Origin: Perlucidibaca aquatica | GTDB lineage: Bacteria > Pseudomonadota > Gammaproteobacteria > Pseudomonadales > Moraxellaceae | Length of the DNA stretch: 64,000 nucleotides | NCBI RefSeq assembly: GCF_001676655.1 | Contig: NZ_LZDB01000002.1 | Location: forward strand, 124,001-188,000 | Reading direction: 5' to 3' | Part shown: positions 47,502 through 56,471 of the stretch, one piece after another | Layout: each line of letters opens with the position of its first letter | Numbering within the stretch: position 1 is the first letter of the stretch | Program-made: the position numbers and the translations under genes | The notes under the pieces: generated by a model | What the model saw: only the letters and a program-made list of their open reading frames with translations | The model's database searches: none | What the model was told of the DNA's origin: nothing

Positions 47502-47822
47502 ATGGACATCGAAACCCTGATTAAGAAACAAATTGCCGACAACAGCGTCATTCTTTACATGAAGGGTACGCCACAGTTCCCCCAGTGCGGATTTTCCGCG
47601 CGCACGGTGGAGGCGCTGACACAGGTTGGCGAGCCGTTCGCTTATGTGAATATCTTAGAAAACCCTGAAATTCGTAGCACGCTGCCACGCATTGCCAACT
47701 GGCCGACCTTCCCGCAACTGTGGGTGAAGGGCGAGCTCATCGGTGGCTGCGACATCGTCATGGATATGGTTCAGAAGGGCGAGTTGGCCCCGCTCATTAA
47801 AGAAGCGGCAGTTAAAGCCTAA
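47502..47822 (+). CDS. grxD: Monothiol glutaredoxin (CGFS type)
   Basis: 106-residue glutaredoxin that carries or delivers iron-sulfur clusters. The monothiol active site is at Cys29 in QCGFSARTVEAL, with TFPQLWVKGELIGGCDIV as the glutathione-binding and terminal region. ATG 47502 has GGAGAG four bases ahead. In Pseudomonas the same gene lies near argG, pyrC and rnt, supporting conserved local order. Confidence 0.97.
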   Translation: MDIETLIKKQIADNSVILYMKGTPQFPQCGFSARTVEALTQVGEPFAYVNILENPEIRSTLPRIANWPTFPQLWVKGELIGGCDIVMDMVQKGELAPLIKEAAVKA

Positions 47823-47855
47823 CGCGGTAATTTCACCCTGAGCCCGGAGGTTTCC

Positions 47856-48785
47856 ATGTTACCCCTTGTCATGATGGCACTGCTGTTTCTTGCGGTGCTG
47901 GTTGTTGTCCTGAGTGTTAAGCAGGTTCCGCAAGGCTATGAATGGACCGTGGAGCGCTTCGGGCGCTATACCCATACGCTAGGCCCAGGCCTACACTTCA
48001 TCATGCCGTTTTTCGATCAGATTGGTCGCAAACTCAGCGTCATGGAGCAGGTGCTGGACATTCCGGCGCAGGAAGTGATTTCGCGTGATAACGCCATGGT
48101 GCGTATTGACGCGGTCTGCTTCTATCAAGTCATCGATACCGCGCGCGCAGCGTATGAAGTGCAAGGCCTTGGCTACGCAATTCAAAACCTCGCCATGACC
48201 AATATGCGTACCGTCATCGGTTCGTTGGATCTGGACGAAATGCTGTCGCAGCGCGATCAGATCAATGGCCGCTTGCTGGCCGCCATTGACCAGGCCACTA
48301 GTCCGTGGGGCATCAAGATCACCCGCGTTGAAATCAAGGACATCACGCCACCGACCGATCTGGTCGAGGCCATGGCCTCGCAGATGAAGGCTGAGCGTAT
48401 GAAGCGCGCCTCGATTCTGGAAGCGGAAGGCCGTCGACAGGCGGAAATTCTCACGGCTGAGGGTGAGAAGGTCGGTCAGATTTTGAAAGCAGAAGGTGAG
48501 CGCCAGGCGGCTTTCCTTCAGGCGGAGGCGCGTGAGCGTCAGGCCCAGGCGGAGGCGAATGCCACCACTGTGGTGTCGGATGCTATCGGCAGCGGTAACC
48601 TGCAGGCCATTAACTACTTCATTGCACAGAAGTATGTTGAAGCCTTTGGTCAGCTGGCTGCGTCAAACAACACCAAAGTCATCATGATGCCGGTCGAGGC
48701 GACGCAGCTCGTGGGCAGTGTGGCGGGTATTGGCGAGCTGATGAAGGCTATTCAGGGCGGCACCGACGCTGCTGCGAAGCGCTAA
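47856..48785 (+). CDS. SPFH/Band 7 membrane protein (QmcA-like)
   Basis: 309-residue stomatin-like protein. One N-terminal TM helix (residues ~2-22), then the Band 7 domain including [39 protein letters not shown] and [19 protein letters not shown]. An Ala/Glu-rich helical region follows. These proteins form large membrane-domain scaffolds and bind FtsH or proteases. It is paired with a NfeD-like gene 2 bp downstream, the standard SPFH-NfeD arrangement. Confidence 0.94.
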   Translation: MLPLVMMALLFLAVLVVVLSVKQVPQGYEWTVERFGRYTHTLGPGLHFIMPFFDQIGRKLSVMEQVLDIPAQEVISRDNAMVRIDAVCFYQVIDTARAAYEVQGLGYAIQNLAMTNMRTVIGSLDLDEMLSQRDQINGRLLAAIDQATSPWGIKITRVEIKDITPPTDLVEAMASQMKAERMKRASILEAEGRRQAEILTAEGEKVGQILKAEGERQAAFLQAEARERQAQAEANATTVVSDAIGSGNLQAINYFIAQKYVEAFGQLAASNNTKVIMMPVEATQLVGSVAGIGELMKAIQGGTDAAAKR

Positions 48786-48787
48786 TC

Positions 48788-49210
48788 ATGACCGCCTCGC
48801 TGTGGTGGATTGTGGCGCTGGTATTGGGTGGTTTAGAGCTGCTCAGCGGCTCTTTCTATCTACTCATGTTGGCTGTCGCGGCCGCGATGACTGGCATTGC
48901 AGCGTTTTTTGGCCTAGCAGATACGATTGCTCAAGGTGCTCTGTTTTCGCTCTTGGCGCTGCTGCTGTGTGTGCTGTGGTCGCGGCGCAGACCGGCGGTA
49001 CTGAAGTCTCAGGCCAATGTCATTAATCGGGGCAGCGGGCGCTGGCTGGGTCGCGAAGTGACTTTGCCCGATGGCATTGTGAATGGGCTAGCGCGCGTGC
49101 AACTCGACGACAGTCATTGGACGGTTCGCGGCCCGGACTGCCCGCCCGGAACGCATGCTGTGATCACGGAAGTAGACGGTAATGTCCTCGTGGTGACGCT
49201 GAAGGATTGA
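48788..49210 (+). CDS. NfeD-like membrane protein (YbbJ type)
   Basis: 140 residues with two or three N-terminal TM helices and a C-terminal OB-fold domain (NRGSGRWLGREVTLP, then VQLDDSHWTVRG and a terminal VDGNVLVVTL strand). This is the short NfeD form without the serine protease domain. It is the usual partner of SPFH proteins, and 2 bp separate it from the upstream gene. Role probably in membrane microdomain organisation. Confidence 0.92.
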   Translation: MTASLWWIVALVLGGLELLSGSFYLLMLAVAAAMTGIAAFFGLADTIAQGALFSLLALLLCVLWSRRRPAVLKSQANVINRGSGRWLGREVTLPDGIVNGLARVQLDDSHWTVRGPDCPPGTHAVITEVDGNVLVVTLKD

Positions 49211-49219
49211 AAAACAATG

Positions 49220-49243
49220 CTGCGCCAAGCATGCTTAGCGCAG
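49220..49243. promoter_or_regulatory. Palindrome upstream of peroxiredoxin gene
   Basis: A 24-bp inverted repeat centred on GCATGC (CTGCGC ... GCGCAG outer arms, one mismatch pair) lies 36 bp before the peroxiredoxin start. It might be the nfeD-side terminator or an operator. No U-run follows, and no OxyR motif can be defined by eye. Confidence 0.4.
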
Positions 49244-49279
49244 AAATGATTAACCCCCCACTCTTATAGGAGATGCCTC

Positions 49280-49882
49280 ATGGCCGTTCTCGTTGGCAAA
49301 CCAGCACCAGACTTTACCGTACCCGCCGTTCTCGCCGATGGCACCATTGTTGAAGATTTCAGCTTCAGTGCAGCCACTAAGGGCAAGTATGCCTTGGTGT
49401 TTTTCTATCCACTGGACTTCACCTTTGTTTGCCCATCCGAGCTGATTGCTCTGGATCACCGCATTCCAGACTTCAAAGCCCGCAATGTGGAAGTCGTTGG
49501 CGTGTCCATCGATTCTCACTTCACCCACAACGCTTGGCGCAACACCGCGGTGAACGACGGTGGCATCGGCCAAGTGAAATACACGCTCGCCGCCGACATC
49601 ACGCATGAAATTGCCAAGAACTACGACGTAGAGTCCGCTGGTGGCGTGGCTTTCCGTGGTGCTTTCCTGATCGATCCAGAGGGCGTTGTACGCTCGCAGA
49701 TCGTAAACGACCTGCCGCTGGGCCGTAGCATGGATGAAATTCTGCGCCTGTTTGACGCCCTGCAATTCCACGCTGAACACGGCGAAGTCTGCCCAGCAAA
49801 CTGGAAGAAAGGTGATAAGGGTATGGACGCATCGCCAGCAGGTGTTGCCAAGTACCTGTCTGAGAATGCAGACAAGCTCTGA
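49280..49882 (+). CDS. 2-Cys peroxiredoxin (AhpC/TSA family)
   Basis: 200-residue thiol peroxidase that reduces hydrogen peroxide and organic peroxides. Peroxidatic Cys51 lies in DFTFVCPSELIA and resolving Cys171 in GEVCPANWKKGDKGM, with the conserved Thr and Arg around them. AGGAGA lies six bases before ATG 49280. Length and motifs match the typical Prx1/AhpC group; the neighbouring Pseudomonas tsaA gene is the likely orthologue. Followed by 320 bp without a gene. Confidence 0.96.
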   Translation: MAVLVGKPAPDFTVPAVLADGTIVEDFSFSAATKGKYALVFFYPLDFTFVCPSELIALDHRIPDFKARNVEVVGVSIDSHFTHNAWRNTAVNDGGIGQVKYTLAADITHEIAKNYDVESAGGVAFRGAFLIDPEGVVRSQIVNDLPLGRSMDEILRLFDALQFHAEHGEVCPANWKKGDKGMDASPAGVAKYLSENADKL

Positions 49883-49906
49883 GTTCGGGCTGCCTGTAGC
49901 CTGAGT

Positions 49907-49969
49907 TGAAAGCAGAAGGCCTTGTTTCGCCGGCTAATCATGCCGGTTAAACAAGGCCTTATGCTTTCA
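49907..49969. repeat. Long imperfect hairpin after peroxiredoxin
   Basis: Arms 49907-49934 and 49942-49969 pair over 28 positions with three mismatched positions; the core AAGGCCTTGTTT is perfect. The loop is seven bases. It begins 25 bp after the stop codon and lacks a U-tract. Confidence 0.85.
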
Positions 49970-50064
49970 GGGCAGCGTACGGGTGCCGAAACTCAGCACA
50001 CCTCGGAAGTTGAAACTCCCTGTGCAGAATCCCTGAAATGCTGCAGAGATCAAGAGCTGCCGTC

Positions 50065-50128
50065 CCTGCGGGAGGAAGATGCTTTTAGCGGGCATTCTAG
50101 CCCGCTAAAAGCATCTTCCTCCCGCAGG
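50065..50128. repeat. 29-bp perfect inverted repeat
   Basis: Two perfect 29-base arms (50065-50093 and 50100-50128) with a six-base loop ATTCTA. The arms read CCTGCGGGAGGAAGATGCTT and then TTAGCGGGC. It is followed by AGCCACCC, so a U-tract is absent. It is the longest perfect stem of the window and lies only 74 bp before the ATP-grasp start. Confidence 0.95.
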
Positions 50129-50202
50129 AGCCACCCTCAAAAAATGCACCATTACATGGCACAAGGCTTGCAAAGAGACCTTGGTAACCAGGACGGAATG
50201 CC

Positions 50203-51633
50203 ATGAGTGTGATTGCAACCCCTTTTGATGAGATGTACGCCGGTACTGGCAAGGTACGCCCCCATTACCGTCACTATGCTGAGTGGTTGGCGCAACGCCC
50301 GGCCGAGGAGATGGCGCAGAAGCGTCAGGAAGCGGATCTGCTGTTTCGCCGTGTTGGCATCACCTTCGCGGTGTATGGTGATGAGGCGGGTGCAGAGCGG
50401 TTAATTCCCTTTGATACCATTCCGCGCATGATTCCTGCCTCAGAATGGGGCGTTTTGGAGCGCGGTCTGCGTCAGCGTGCACTCGCCTTGAACCTCTTTC
50501 TGCACGATATTTATCATGAGCAGAAAATCCTCAAGGCGGGAGTGATTCCGACCGATATCATTTTGAAAAATGCCGATTACCAGCAGGCCATGGTCGGGAT
50601 TACGCTCCCGAATCAGGTCTATGCGCATATTGCGGGCATCGATTTGGTGCGTGGTGATGACGGCACCTACTACGTGCTTGAGGACAATCTACGCACACCC
50701 AGTGGCGTGTCGTACATGCTCGAAAATCGCAAGATGATGATGCGGTTGTTCCCTGAACTATTTGCCACGCATGGCGTCGCTCCAGTGGATCATTACCCCA
50801 CGCTGTTGCTAGAGACGCTGCAAGCGGCTGCGCCTTCGGGTGCCAATAGTCCAACGGTGGTTGTGCTTACCCCTGGCCGCTACAATTCCGCCTACTTTGA
50901 GCATGCCTTCCTGGCTCAGCAAATGGGTGTGGAGCTGGTAGAGGGGCCCGATCTGTTTGTGCGTGATGGCTATGTGTGGATGCGCACCACCTCCGGCCCC
51001 AAGCGCGTGGATGTGATTTACCGCCGTATTGATGATGCCTTCCTAGATCCATTGGCTTTCAACCCTGATTCTGTGCTTGGCGTGCCCGGCATTCTTGCCG
51101 TGTATCGTGCCGGTCGTGTGGCCATTACCAATGCCGTTGGCACCGGCGTGGGGGATGACAAATCTATCTACCCCTACGTGCCGGACATGATTCGGTTCTA
51201 CCTGACCGAAGAGCCGATTCTGCAGAATGTGCCCACGTGGCTGCTGCGAAACCCGGATGATCTTAAATATGTGCTGGATCACTTGCCTGAGCTGGTGGTG
51301 AAGGAAGTTCATGGCTCGGGTGGCTATGGCATGCTCATTGGGCCGACCAGTTCAAAGGCGGAAATCGAAGCTTATCGACTGCGTATTTTGGCCAACCCCA
51401 GCGAATTTATCGCGCAGCCCACGCTGTCTTTGTCGACCTGCCCGACCTTTGTCGAAAGTGGGGTGGCGCCACGGCATCTCGATCTGCGGCCGTTTGTGCT
51501 GTCTGGCAAGGAAGTGGTGATGGTGCCTGGCGGCTTGACTCGTGTCGCGTTAAAAGAGGGCTCGCTGGTGGTGAACTCGTCTCAGGGCGGCGGCACCAAA
51601 GACACTTGGATTGTGGAGGATCGCGCATGTTAA
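50203..51633 (+). CDS. Circularly permuted ATP-grasp type 2 protein
   Basis: 476 residues, family formerly DUF404/DUF407. Signature stretches: TYYVLEDNLRTPSGVSYMLE, VVVLTPGRYNSAYFEHAFLA, DVIYRRIDDAFLDPLAF, and KEVHGSGGYGMLIGP. Predicted to be an ATP-dependent ligase making a peptide-like or amide bond. The next genes (alpha-E protein and Anbu) are the typical partners. Together they are thought to handle a modified peptide substrate, though function is not known. Ends 7 bp inside the next gene. Confidence 0.93.
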   Translation: MSVIATPFDEMYAGTGKVRPHYRHYAEWLAQRPAEEMAQKRQEADLLFRRVGITFAVYGDEAGAERLIPFDTIPRMIPASEWGVLERGLRQRALALNLFLHDIYHEQKILKAGVIPTDIILKNADYQQAMVGITLPNQVYAHIAGIDLVRGDDGTYYVLEDNLRTPSGVSYMLENRKMMMRLFPELFATHGVAPVDHYPTLLLETLQAAAPSGANSPTVVVLTPGRYNSAYFEHAFLAQQMGVELVEGPDLFVRDGYVWMRTTSGPKRVDVIYRRIDDAFLDPLAFNPDSVLGVPGILAVYRAGRVAITNAVGTGVGDDKSIYPYVPDMIRFYLTEEPILQNVPTWLLRNPDDLKYVLDHLPELVVKEVHGSGGYGMLIGPTSSKAEIEAYRLRILANPSEFIAQPTLSLSTCPTFVESGVAPRHLDLRPFVLSGKEVVMVPGGLTRVALKEGSLVVNSSQGGGTKDTWIVEDRAC

Positions 51634-52553
51634 GCCGTACCGCATCCTGCCTGTTTTGGATGGCGCGTTACATGGAGCGCGCAGAAAATTTGGCACGACT
51701 ACTCGATGTCAGTCAGCAACTGACCTTAATGCCAGGAGCGGATGAGTCAGTGCTTGCCATGCCCCTCGATATCATTGATTTGCGCGAGCAATTCATGGCG
51801 ACCAACAAACCGTTGAATGCGGAAGAAATCGCCTACTTTCTGATGTTGCAGCACGATAGCCCGTCCAGCATTTATGCCTCGTTGAAGCAGGCGCGTGAGA
51901 ATGCGCACGTGGTGCGCGGTACCATTACTGGGGAGCTTTGGGAGGCGGTAAACGCCACATGGTTAGAAATGAAAAGTCTGACCCGTGCAAAATTACGCAG
52001 TCAGGGCTTCAGTCGGTTTCTGGAGTGGGTGAAAGAGCGCTCGCATCTGTATCGCGGCGTGTTGGTCGGGACGAGTCAACGCAACGACGCCTTTCATTTC
52101 TCGCGCCTCGGTACTTACTTGGAGCGCGCCGACAACACCGCGCGTCTCTTTCGTTATCACCTAGAAGCTTTTGCCGCGCCGGATCAAACCGGGCGACCCT
52201 CCTACTACGCTTGGGCCGCTCTACTGCGTTCGCTATCGGCGTTTGAGGCCTATCGCGATAGTTACCGAGACAGCCTCAGCGTAGACCATATTGGCGAGTT
52301 GCTTGTGTTGCGCGAGGACTTGCCGCGCTCCCTGCATGCTTGCTTTGCCGAAATTAATGAGACCCTGGCGCAAATTCAGGGTGAGCAGGCGAGAGAAGTG
52401 CGTCGTTTAGTGGCAGAAGGCTATGCGCGCTTGCGTTTTGGCTCATGGCACGATGATTTTGCTGCCGACCCTGTGGCGGTGCTCGATCAACTCATCATTG
52501 ATTTTGCTATTATTGGCGAAGCCATTGCCCAAGCCTATTGGGCAGAAACTTAA
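51627..52553 (+). CDS. Alpha-E domain protein (DUF403)
   Basis: 308-residue all-helical protein. MLSRTASCLFWMARYMERAE is the typical family start, and SRLGTYLERADNTARLF and LRSLSAFEAYRD are further signatures. Start ATG 51627 has TGGAGGA six bases upstream; an in-frame TTG at 51606 is deeper in the upstream gene. It almost always occurs beside a circularly permuted ATP-grasp gene, as here. Function unknown. Confidence 0.93.
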   Translation: MLSRTASCLFWMARYMERAENLARLLDVSQQLTLMPGADESVLAMPLDIIDLREQFMATNKPLNAEEIAYFLMLQHDSPSSIYASLKQARENAHVVRGTITGELWEAVNATWLEMKSLTRAKLRSQGFSRFLEWVKERSHLYRGVLVGTSQRNDAFHFSRLGTYLERADNTARLFRYHLEAFAAPDQTGRPSYYAWAALLRSLSAFEAYRDSYRDSLSVDHIGELLVLREDLPRSLHACFAEINETLAQIQGEQAREVRRLVAEGYARLRFGSWHDDFAADPVAVLDQLIIDFAIIGEAIAQAYWAET

Positions 52554-52569
52554 GGGAAACCACCTGCCC

Positions 52570-53298
52570 ATGACGTACTGTATTGCCCTCAACTTGGCCG
52601 AAGGTTTGGTCATGGCCTCCGATACCCGAACGAATGCTGGCGTCGATCACATTGCCACATTCGCTAAGATGACTGTTTTGGAGGCGCCAGGCCGGGCGGT
52701 CTTGGTGCTGATGTCGGCGGGCAACCTGGCGACCACGCAAAGCGTCCTGAGCTTGCTGCGGCAGCGAGTGGGTGATGACGGTCAGCCAGCCATTTTGCAG
52801 GTGCGATCGCTCTATGATGCGGCGGTAGAAATCGGTCAGTTGTTACGCGAAGTGATTTCGCGTGACTCCGGTCAGCACGCCAGTGGCGTAGATTTTGGCT
52901 CGTCGTTTCTGCTCGGCGGCCAGGTAGGTGGCGAGCCACCGCGCTTATTCAATATTTATCCGCAGGGCAACTTTATTGAGGCCACCGTGGATACCCCCTA
53001 TTTTCAGATTGGCGAGGCGAAGTACGGCAAACCCATTATTGATCGCGTTGTGAATTTTCAAACACCGCTGAAGGAAGCCAGCAAGTGTGTGCTGATTTCC
53101 TTTGACTCGACCATTCGCTCGAATTTGTCGGTGGGCTTGCCCATTGATTTGCTGCTGTATCGTCGTGATGGTTTTCAGGTCAGCAGTAAGCAACGCATTG
53201 GCGAAATGGACCCGTATTATCAGATGATTCGCCAAACGTGGTCGCAAGGTCTTCGCGAGACCTTTGCGCGTTTGGCAGATCCTGACTGGGCTAATTAA
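52570..53298 (+). CDS. Anbu-type proteasome-like NTN hydrolase
   Basis: 242-residue ancestral beta-subunit (Anbu) protein. Its start MTYCIALNLAEGLVMASDTR gives Thr as the second residue, the expected nucleophile after Met removal; lysine in FAKMTVLE corresponds to the catalytic Lys. Long-form proteasome-like sequence continues to the end. ATG 52570 lies 16 bp after the alpha-E stop. Known Anbu operons have ATP-grasp, alpha-E, a transglutaminase-like protease and Anbu; the transglutaminase is not found here. Ends overlapping the rnt stop by 3 bp on the opposite strand. Confidence 0.93.
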   Translation: MTYCIALNLAEGLVMASDTRTNAGVDHIATFAKMTVLEAPGRAVLVLMSAGNLATTQSVLSLLRQRVGDDGQPAILQVRSLYDAAVEIGQLLREVISRDSGQHASGVDFGSSFLLGGQVGGEPPRLFNIYPQGNFIEATVDTPYFQIGEAKYGKPIIDRVVNFQTPLKEASKCVLISFDSTIRSNLSVGLPIDLLLYRRDGFQVSSKQRIGEMDPYYQMIRQTWSQGLRETFARLADPDWAN

Positions 53299-53981
53299 TC
53301 GCTGGTGACGTCGTCGCTCGCGGACTCAGCAAACGGGTAAGCCATTTCCCACCGATTCACGATGCCGCAAAACAATTCCGCGGTGATGTGCGCATCGTAG
53401 AGCGCCGAGTGCGCCTCACTTTGATTGAATGCCAAGCCTGCCGCCTCGCACGCACGAGCCAACACCGTTTGGCCATAGGCCAGCCCTGCGAGAGTGGCCG
53501 TGTCAAACACGGAGAACGGGTGGAAGGGCGATTGATTTTTTAAGTTTTGGCGATCAATGGCCGCATTGAGGTGGGCTAAGTCAAAATTGGCATTGTGCCC
53601 AACTAAGATGCAGCGCTTGCAGCCTGTGTCTTTTTGAACTTTCTTTAATGCCGCGAAAATGGTTTTCAAGGCATCCGCTTCGCTCACCGCTAGGCGTAGT
53701 GGATGGTTGGGGTTAATGCCGTTGAACTTCAGCGCTGCAGGGTCCAGTACTAAACCTGGCTCGGGCTTCAGATGGGCATGGAAGCGTTGTACTGGCTGCC
53801 ATTGCCCCTCTGCATTAGGTAATACCACGACGGCAGCGACCTCTAGCAGGGCATGTGTTCCCGCATCGAAACCGGCGGTTTCAACATCCACCACCACCGG
53901 CAGAAAGCCGCGAAAGCGCGCTTTAACTGCCGGGTTGCTGGCGAGTGTGTCGAGGTCGGGGGCCGTCTCAAATTCACTCAC
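53295..53981 (-). CDS. rnt: Ribonuclease T
   Basis: 3'-5' exoribonuclease trimming tRNA CCA ends and other stable RNAs. 228 residues. DEDDh motifs: [11 protein letters not shown] with the first acidic pair, [14 protein letters not shown], and the His-Asp in [17 protein letters not shown]. The start is GTG at 53981, overlapping the pyrC stop (GTGA), so it is coupled to pyrC. The stop codons of rnt and the convergent Anbu gene share TTAA. Confidence 0.95.
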   Translation of the reverse strand: MSEFETAPDLDTLASNPAVKARFRGFLPVVVDVETAGFDAGTHALLEVAAVVVLPNAEGQWQPVQRFHAHLKPEPGLVLDPAALKFNGINPNHPLRLAVSEADALKTIFAALKKVQKDTGCKRCILVGHNANFDLAHLNAAIDRQNLKNQSPFHPFSVFDTATLAGLAYGQTVLARACEAAGLAFNQSEAHSALYDAHITAELFCGIVNRWEMAYPFAESASDDVTSD

Positions 53982-55012
53982 GCGTGCACCTGCCAGCTAA
54001 TATTTTCACCGGCGCGCACGGGGACAACTTCCGTAGTGCCAAAGGGGTAGCTGGCGGGGACAGTCCACGCCGATTTAACCAGCGTGATGGTGTCTTGATG
54101 GCGCGGCAGGCGGTAAAAGTCTGGCCCGAAGAAGCTGGCGAAGCCTTCCAGTTTGTCGAGCGCGGCAACCGACTCAAAGGCTTCGGCATAGAGCTCGATA
54201 GCGGCATGCGCGGTGTAACTACCGGCACAGCCGCAGGCACTTTCCTTGGCCCCCTTCGCATGCGGTGCGCTGTCGGTTCCGAGGAAAAACTTCGGGCTGC
54301 CACTGGTGGCTGCTTCCAGTAAGCGGACTTGGTGGCGACTATGTTTGAGGATGGGCAAACAATAGAAGTGCGGGCGAATAGCCCCTGCGAGCATGTGATT
54401 GCGATTGAATAACAGGTGATGCGCGGTGATGGTGGCGGCAACGCGGTCGGGTGCGGCTTTGACGAAGTCCACGGCATCGCCGGTTGTAATGTGTTCCAGT
54501 ACGACGCGCAGGGTGGGGTGGCGATCCACCAGCGGCGCCAACACGGTGTCGAGAAAGACCTTTTCGCGCTCGAAAATATCAATGTGGTTGTGTGTCACTT
54601 CACCATGAATTAGCAGCGGAATGCCGACTTCTGCCATGGTTTCAAGAACGGCATCGACCTTGCTTAAATCGGTCACGCCGGATTGTGAATTAGTCGTTGC
54701 CCCAGCAGGGTAAAGCTTGACGGCATGAACAAAGCCGCTGGCCTTGGCGCGCAAAATGTCATCACGCGTGGTGCCTTCAGTGAGGTACAGCACCATCAGC
54801 GGCTCAAAGCTGGAACCTGCGGGACGGGCAGCTAAAATACGTTCGCGGTAGCTGCCGGCTTGTTCGGGCGTGACCGCAGGCGGAATTAAATTGGGCATAA
54901 TGATCGCGCGGCCAAAGTAACGGGCCATCGCCGGGACGGTGTGAGCGAGCAGTTCGCCATCGCGCAGGTGCACGTGCCAGTCGTCGGGGCGTGTAATAGT
55001 CAGAGATTGCAT
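53978..55012 (-). CDS. pyrC: Dihydroorotase (type II)
   Basis: Cyclises carbamoyl aspartate to dihydroorotate in pyrimidine synthesis. 344 residues. Zinc ligands HVHL at His13/His15 ([12 protein letters not shown]), the carboxylated-lysine region [13 protein letters not shown], and [15 protein letters not shown], plus the late [14 protein letters not shown] with the catalytic Asp. Start at ATG 55012 or 55018 (two more residues); the region upstream is not conserved. Divergent from the diguanylate cyclase gene with 74 bp between. Confidence 0.96.
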   Translation of the reverse strand: MQSLTITRPDDWHVHLRDGELLAHTVPAMARYFGRAIIMPNLIPPAVTPEQAGSYRERILAARPAGSSFEPLMVLYLTEGTTRDDILRAKASGFVHAVKLYPAGATTNSQSGVTDLSKVDAVLETMAEVGIPLLIHGEVTHNHIDIFEREKVFLDTVLAPLVDRHPTLRVVLEHITTGDAVDFVKAAPDRVAATITAHHLLFNRNHMLAGAIRPHFYCLPILKHSRHQVRLLEAATSGSPKFFLGTDSAPHAKGAKESACGCAGSYTAHAAIELYAEAFESVAALDKLEGFASFFGPDFYRLPRHQDTITLVKSAWTVPASYPFGTTEVVPVRAGENISWQVHA

Positions 55013-55086
55013 GGCCATTCCAGGGGTCGTCAAACGCAGTAAAGACGCATAGGCTACCGGATGGCGACGAGTCGGCAAAGGTCGCA

Positions 55087-56352
55087 ATGACATTGAGTGC
55101 AAATATGGCAGGCGATAAATCCACAAAAGCAGCAGCCTGGGAGGCTGAGTACGACACCATACGCGAGCTCTTGTCGCATAAATTCGGTGTTTTGCGCTTT
55201 CCTAAGCCGCTAGAGACAGATGTTCGCGAGTATATGCACCAGCGTGCGGTAGCGACGCTGCGTGAAAGTTATTGGATGGTTTTTCTTCTTTATATTTGCT
55301 CTGTGGTCTTGGCGGTTCAGCAATTTGCGGCACCTTGGCGGTTACGTCAGTTCCCTGAAGATTTCCAAGTCACGCTGTGGTTGTTTACGGCCACGGGGAT
55401 TGCTGTGGTGTTGGTGGCCACGTGCATACGCTTTAAAGCGCTGGATCGTTACCACATTTGGTATGTCACAGCGGGTTCGGTGATTGCCTTGATCTCGCTC
55501 ACCATAGGGCCCTCCTTTTACATCGATGACTCGCTGCAACAGCAATCCTCCTATTTCATGATTTACGTGCTGCTCATCATTTATGGCGTGGCTAACTTGC
55601 GGTTATTGCAGGCGGCAGCTATTGGCGGATGCAGCCTGTTGGCATCGCTTGCAATTCTTTATGTGACCGGTGAAACCAAGGAAGTGAGTACGCTGATGCA
55701 GTACGGCGTCATGGCAAATCTAGTGGGCTGTGGCAATGCCTATGTGCTCGAAATACGCGATCGTCGCTTGTTTTTGCAGTCACGCTTGCTTGAGCTGGAA
55801 AAGCGTCAGCTCAACCGACTCTCCGAGCGCATGGTGCAGTTGGCACGTGAAGATGGTTTGACCGGTTTAGCCAATCGCCGCCACTTCAACGATACGTTTA
55901 TGGTGGAGTGGGAACGTGCTCGACGTGAGCGTCAGTCACTGGCCTTAATCTTTGTTGATGTTGATCACTTCAAGGCTTACAACGATAGTTATGGGCATCT
56001 CGAAGGCGATAGGGCGCTGGTTGCAGTCGCTGCCACCATGAAGCCCTTGGCCCGGCGAGCCGGTGACTTGGCGGCACGCTATGGCGGTGAGGAGTTTGTT
56101 CTATTGCTGCCCAACACCTCTAGTGAGGGCGCAAATGAAGTCGCCGAGGAGTTATTGAGCCATGTGGATAACCGCCAAATTCCACACAAAGCCTCGTCGG
56201 TAGGGCGCTTTCTGAGTGTCAGTATTGGTGTTGCCAGCATCGTGCCCGATGTTCATTTAGCACCGTCGCAGCTCATTGATTTGGCCGATGCTGCGTTGTA
56301 TGCGGCGAAAGAGAGCGGTCGCCACCAGATTGTGGTGAACGATCTGGGCTAA
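55087..56352 (+). CDS. Membrane-bound diguanylate cyclase (GGDEF)
   Basis: 421 residues. A roughly 5-6 helix N-terminal membrane domain (residues ~60-215) precedes a short coiled-coil linker ([20 protein letters not shown]) and a GGDEF domain starting [12 protein letters not shown]. Active site [10 protein letters not shown] is intact, and the inhibitory I-site RxxD sits five residues before it ([14 protein letters not shown]), so product feedback by c-di-GMP is expected. It likely synthesises c-di-GMP, a typical regulator of exopolysaccharide, though a link to this locus is only suggested by proximity. Alternative start ATG 55105. Confidence 0.94.
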   Translation: MTLSANMAGDKSTKAAAWEAEYDTIRELLSHKFGVLRFPKPLETDVREYMHQRAVATLRESYWMVFLLYICSVVLAVQQFAAPWRLRQFPEDFQVTLWLFTATGIAVVLVATCIRFKALDRYHIWYVTAGSVIALISLTIGPSFYIDDSLQQQSSYFMIYVLLIIYGVANLRLLQAAAIGGCSLLASLAILYVTGETKEVSTLMQYGVMANLVGCGNAYVLEIRDRRLFLQSRLLELEKRQLNRLSERMVQLAREDGLTGLANRRHFNDTFMVEWERARRERQSLALIFVDVDHFKAYNDSYGHLEGDRALVAVAATMKPLARRAGDLAARYGGEEFVLLLPNTSSEGANEVAEELLSHVDNRQIPHKASSVGRFLSVSIGVASIVPDVHLAPSQLIDLADAALYAAKESGRHQIVVNDLG

Positions 56353-56471
56353 TGCCAAGATTTGCAGCGGTTCCCCGCGACGCGCTGTTTCGCGTACAAT
56401 TTGCCGCCTGCTTTCGCTGCAACCCGTTTCAGCGTTTGCCCCCTTATTTCTCCTGCGCGTGAGTTCAATTC

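Larger units (their letters stand above)
49883..50202 (+). other. 320-bp gap holding two long hairpins, no gene
   Basis: Between the peroxiredoxin and the ATP-grasp genes. It contains the two long hairpins described separately (49907-49969 and 50065-50128). A 94-codon frame across them (49922-50206) is composed largely of the inverted repeats and is not credible as a gene. AGGACGG precedes the next start. Confidence 0.7.

Noticed and set aside
49922-50206. 94-codon frame between peroxiredoxin and ATP-grasp genes
   Set aside because: Made mostly of the two long inverted repeats; no coding signature.
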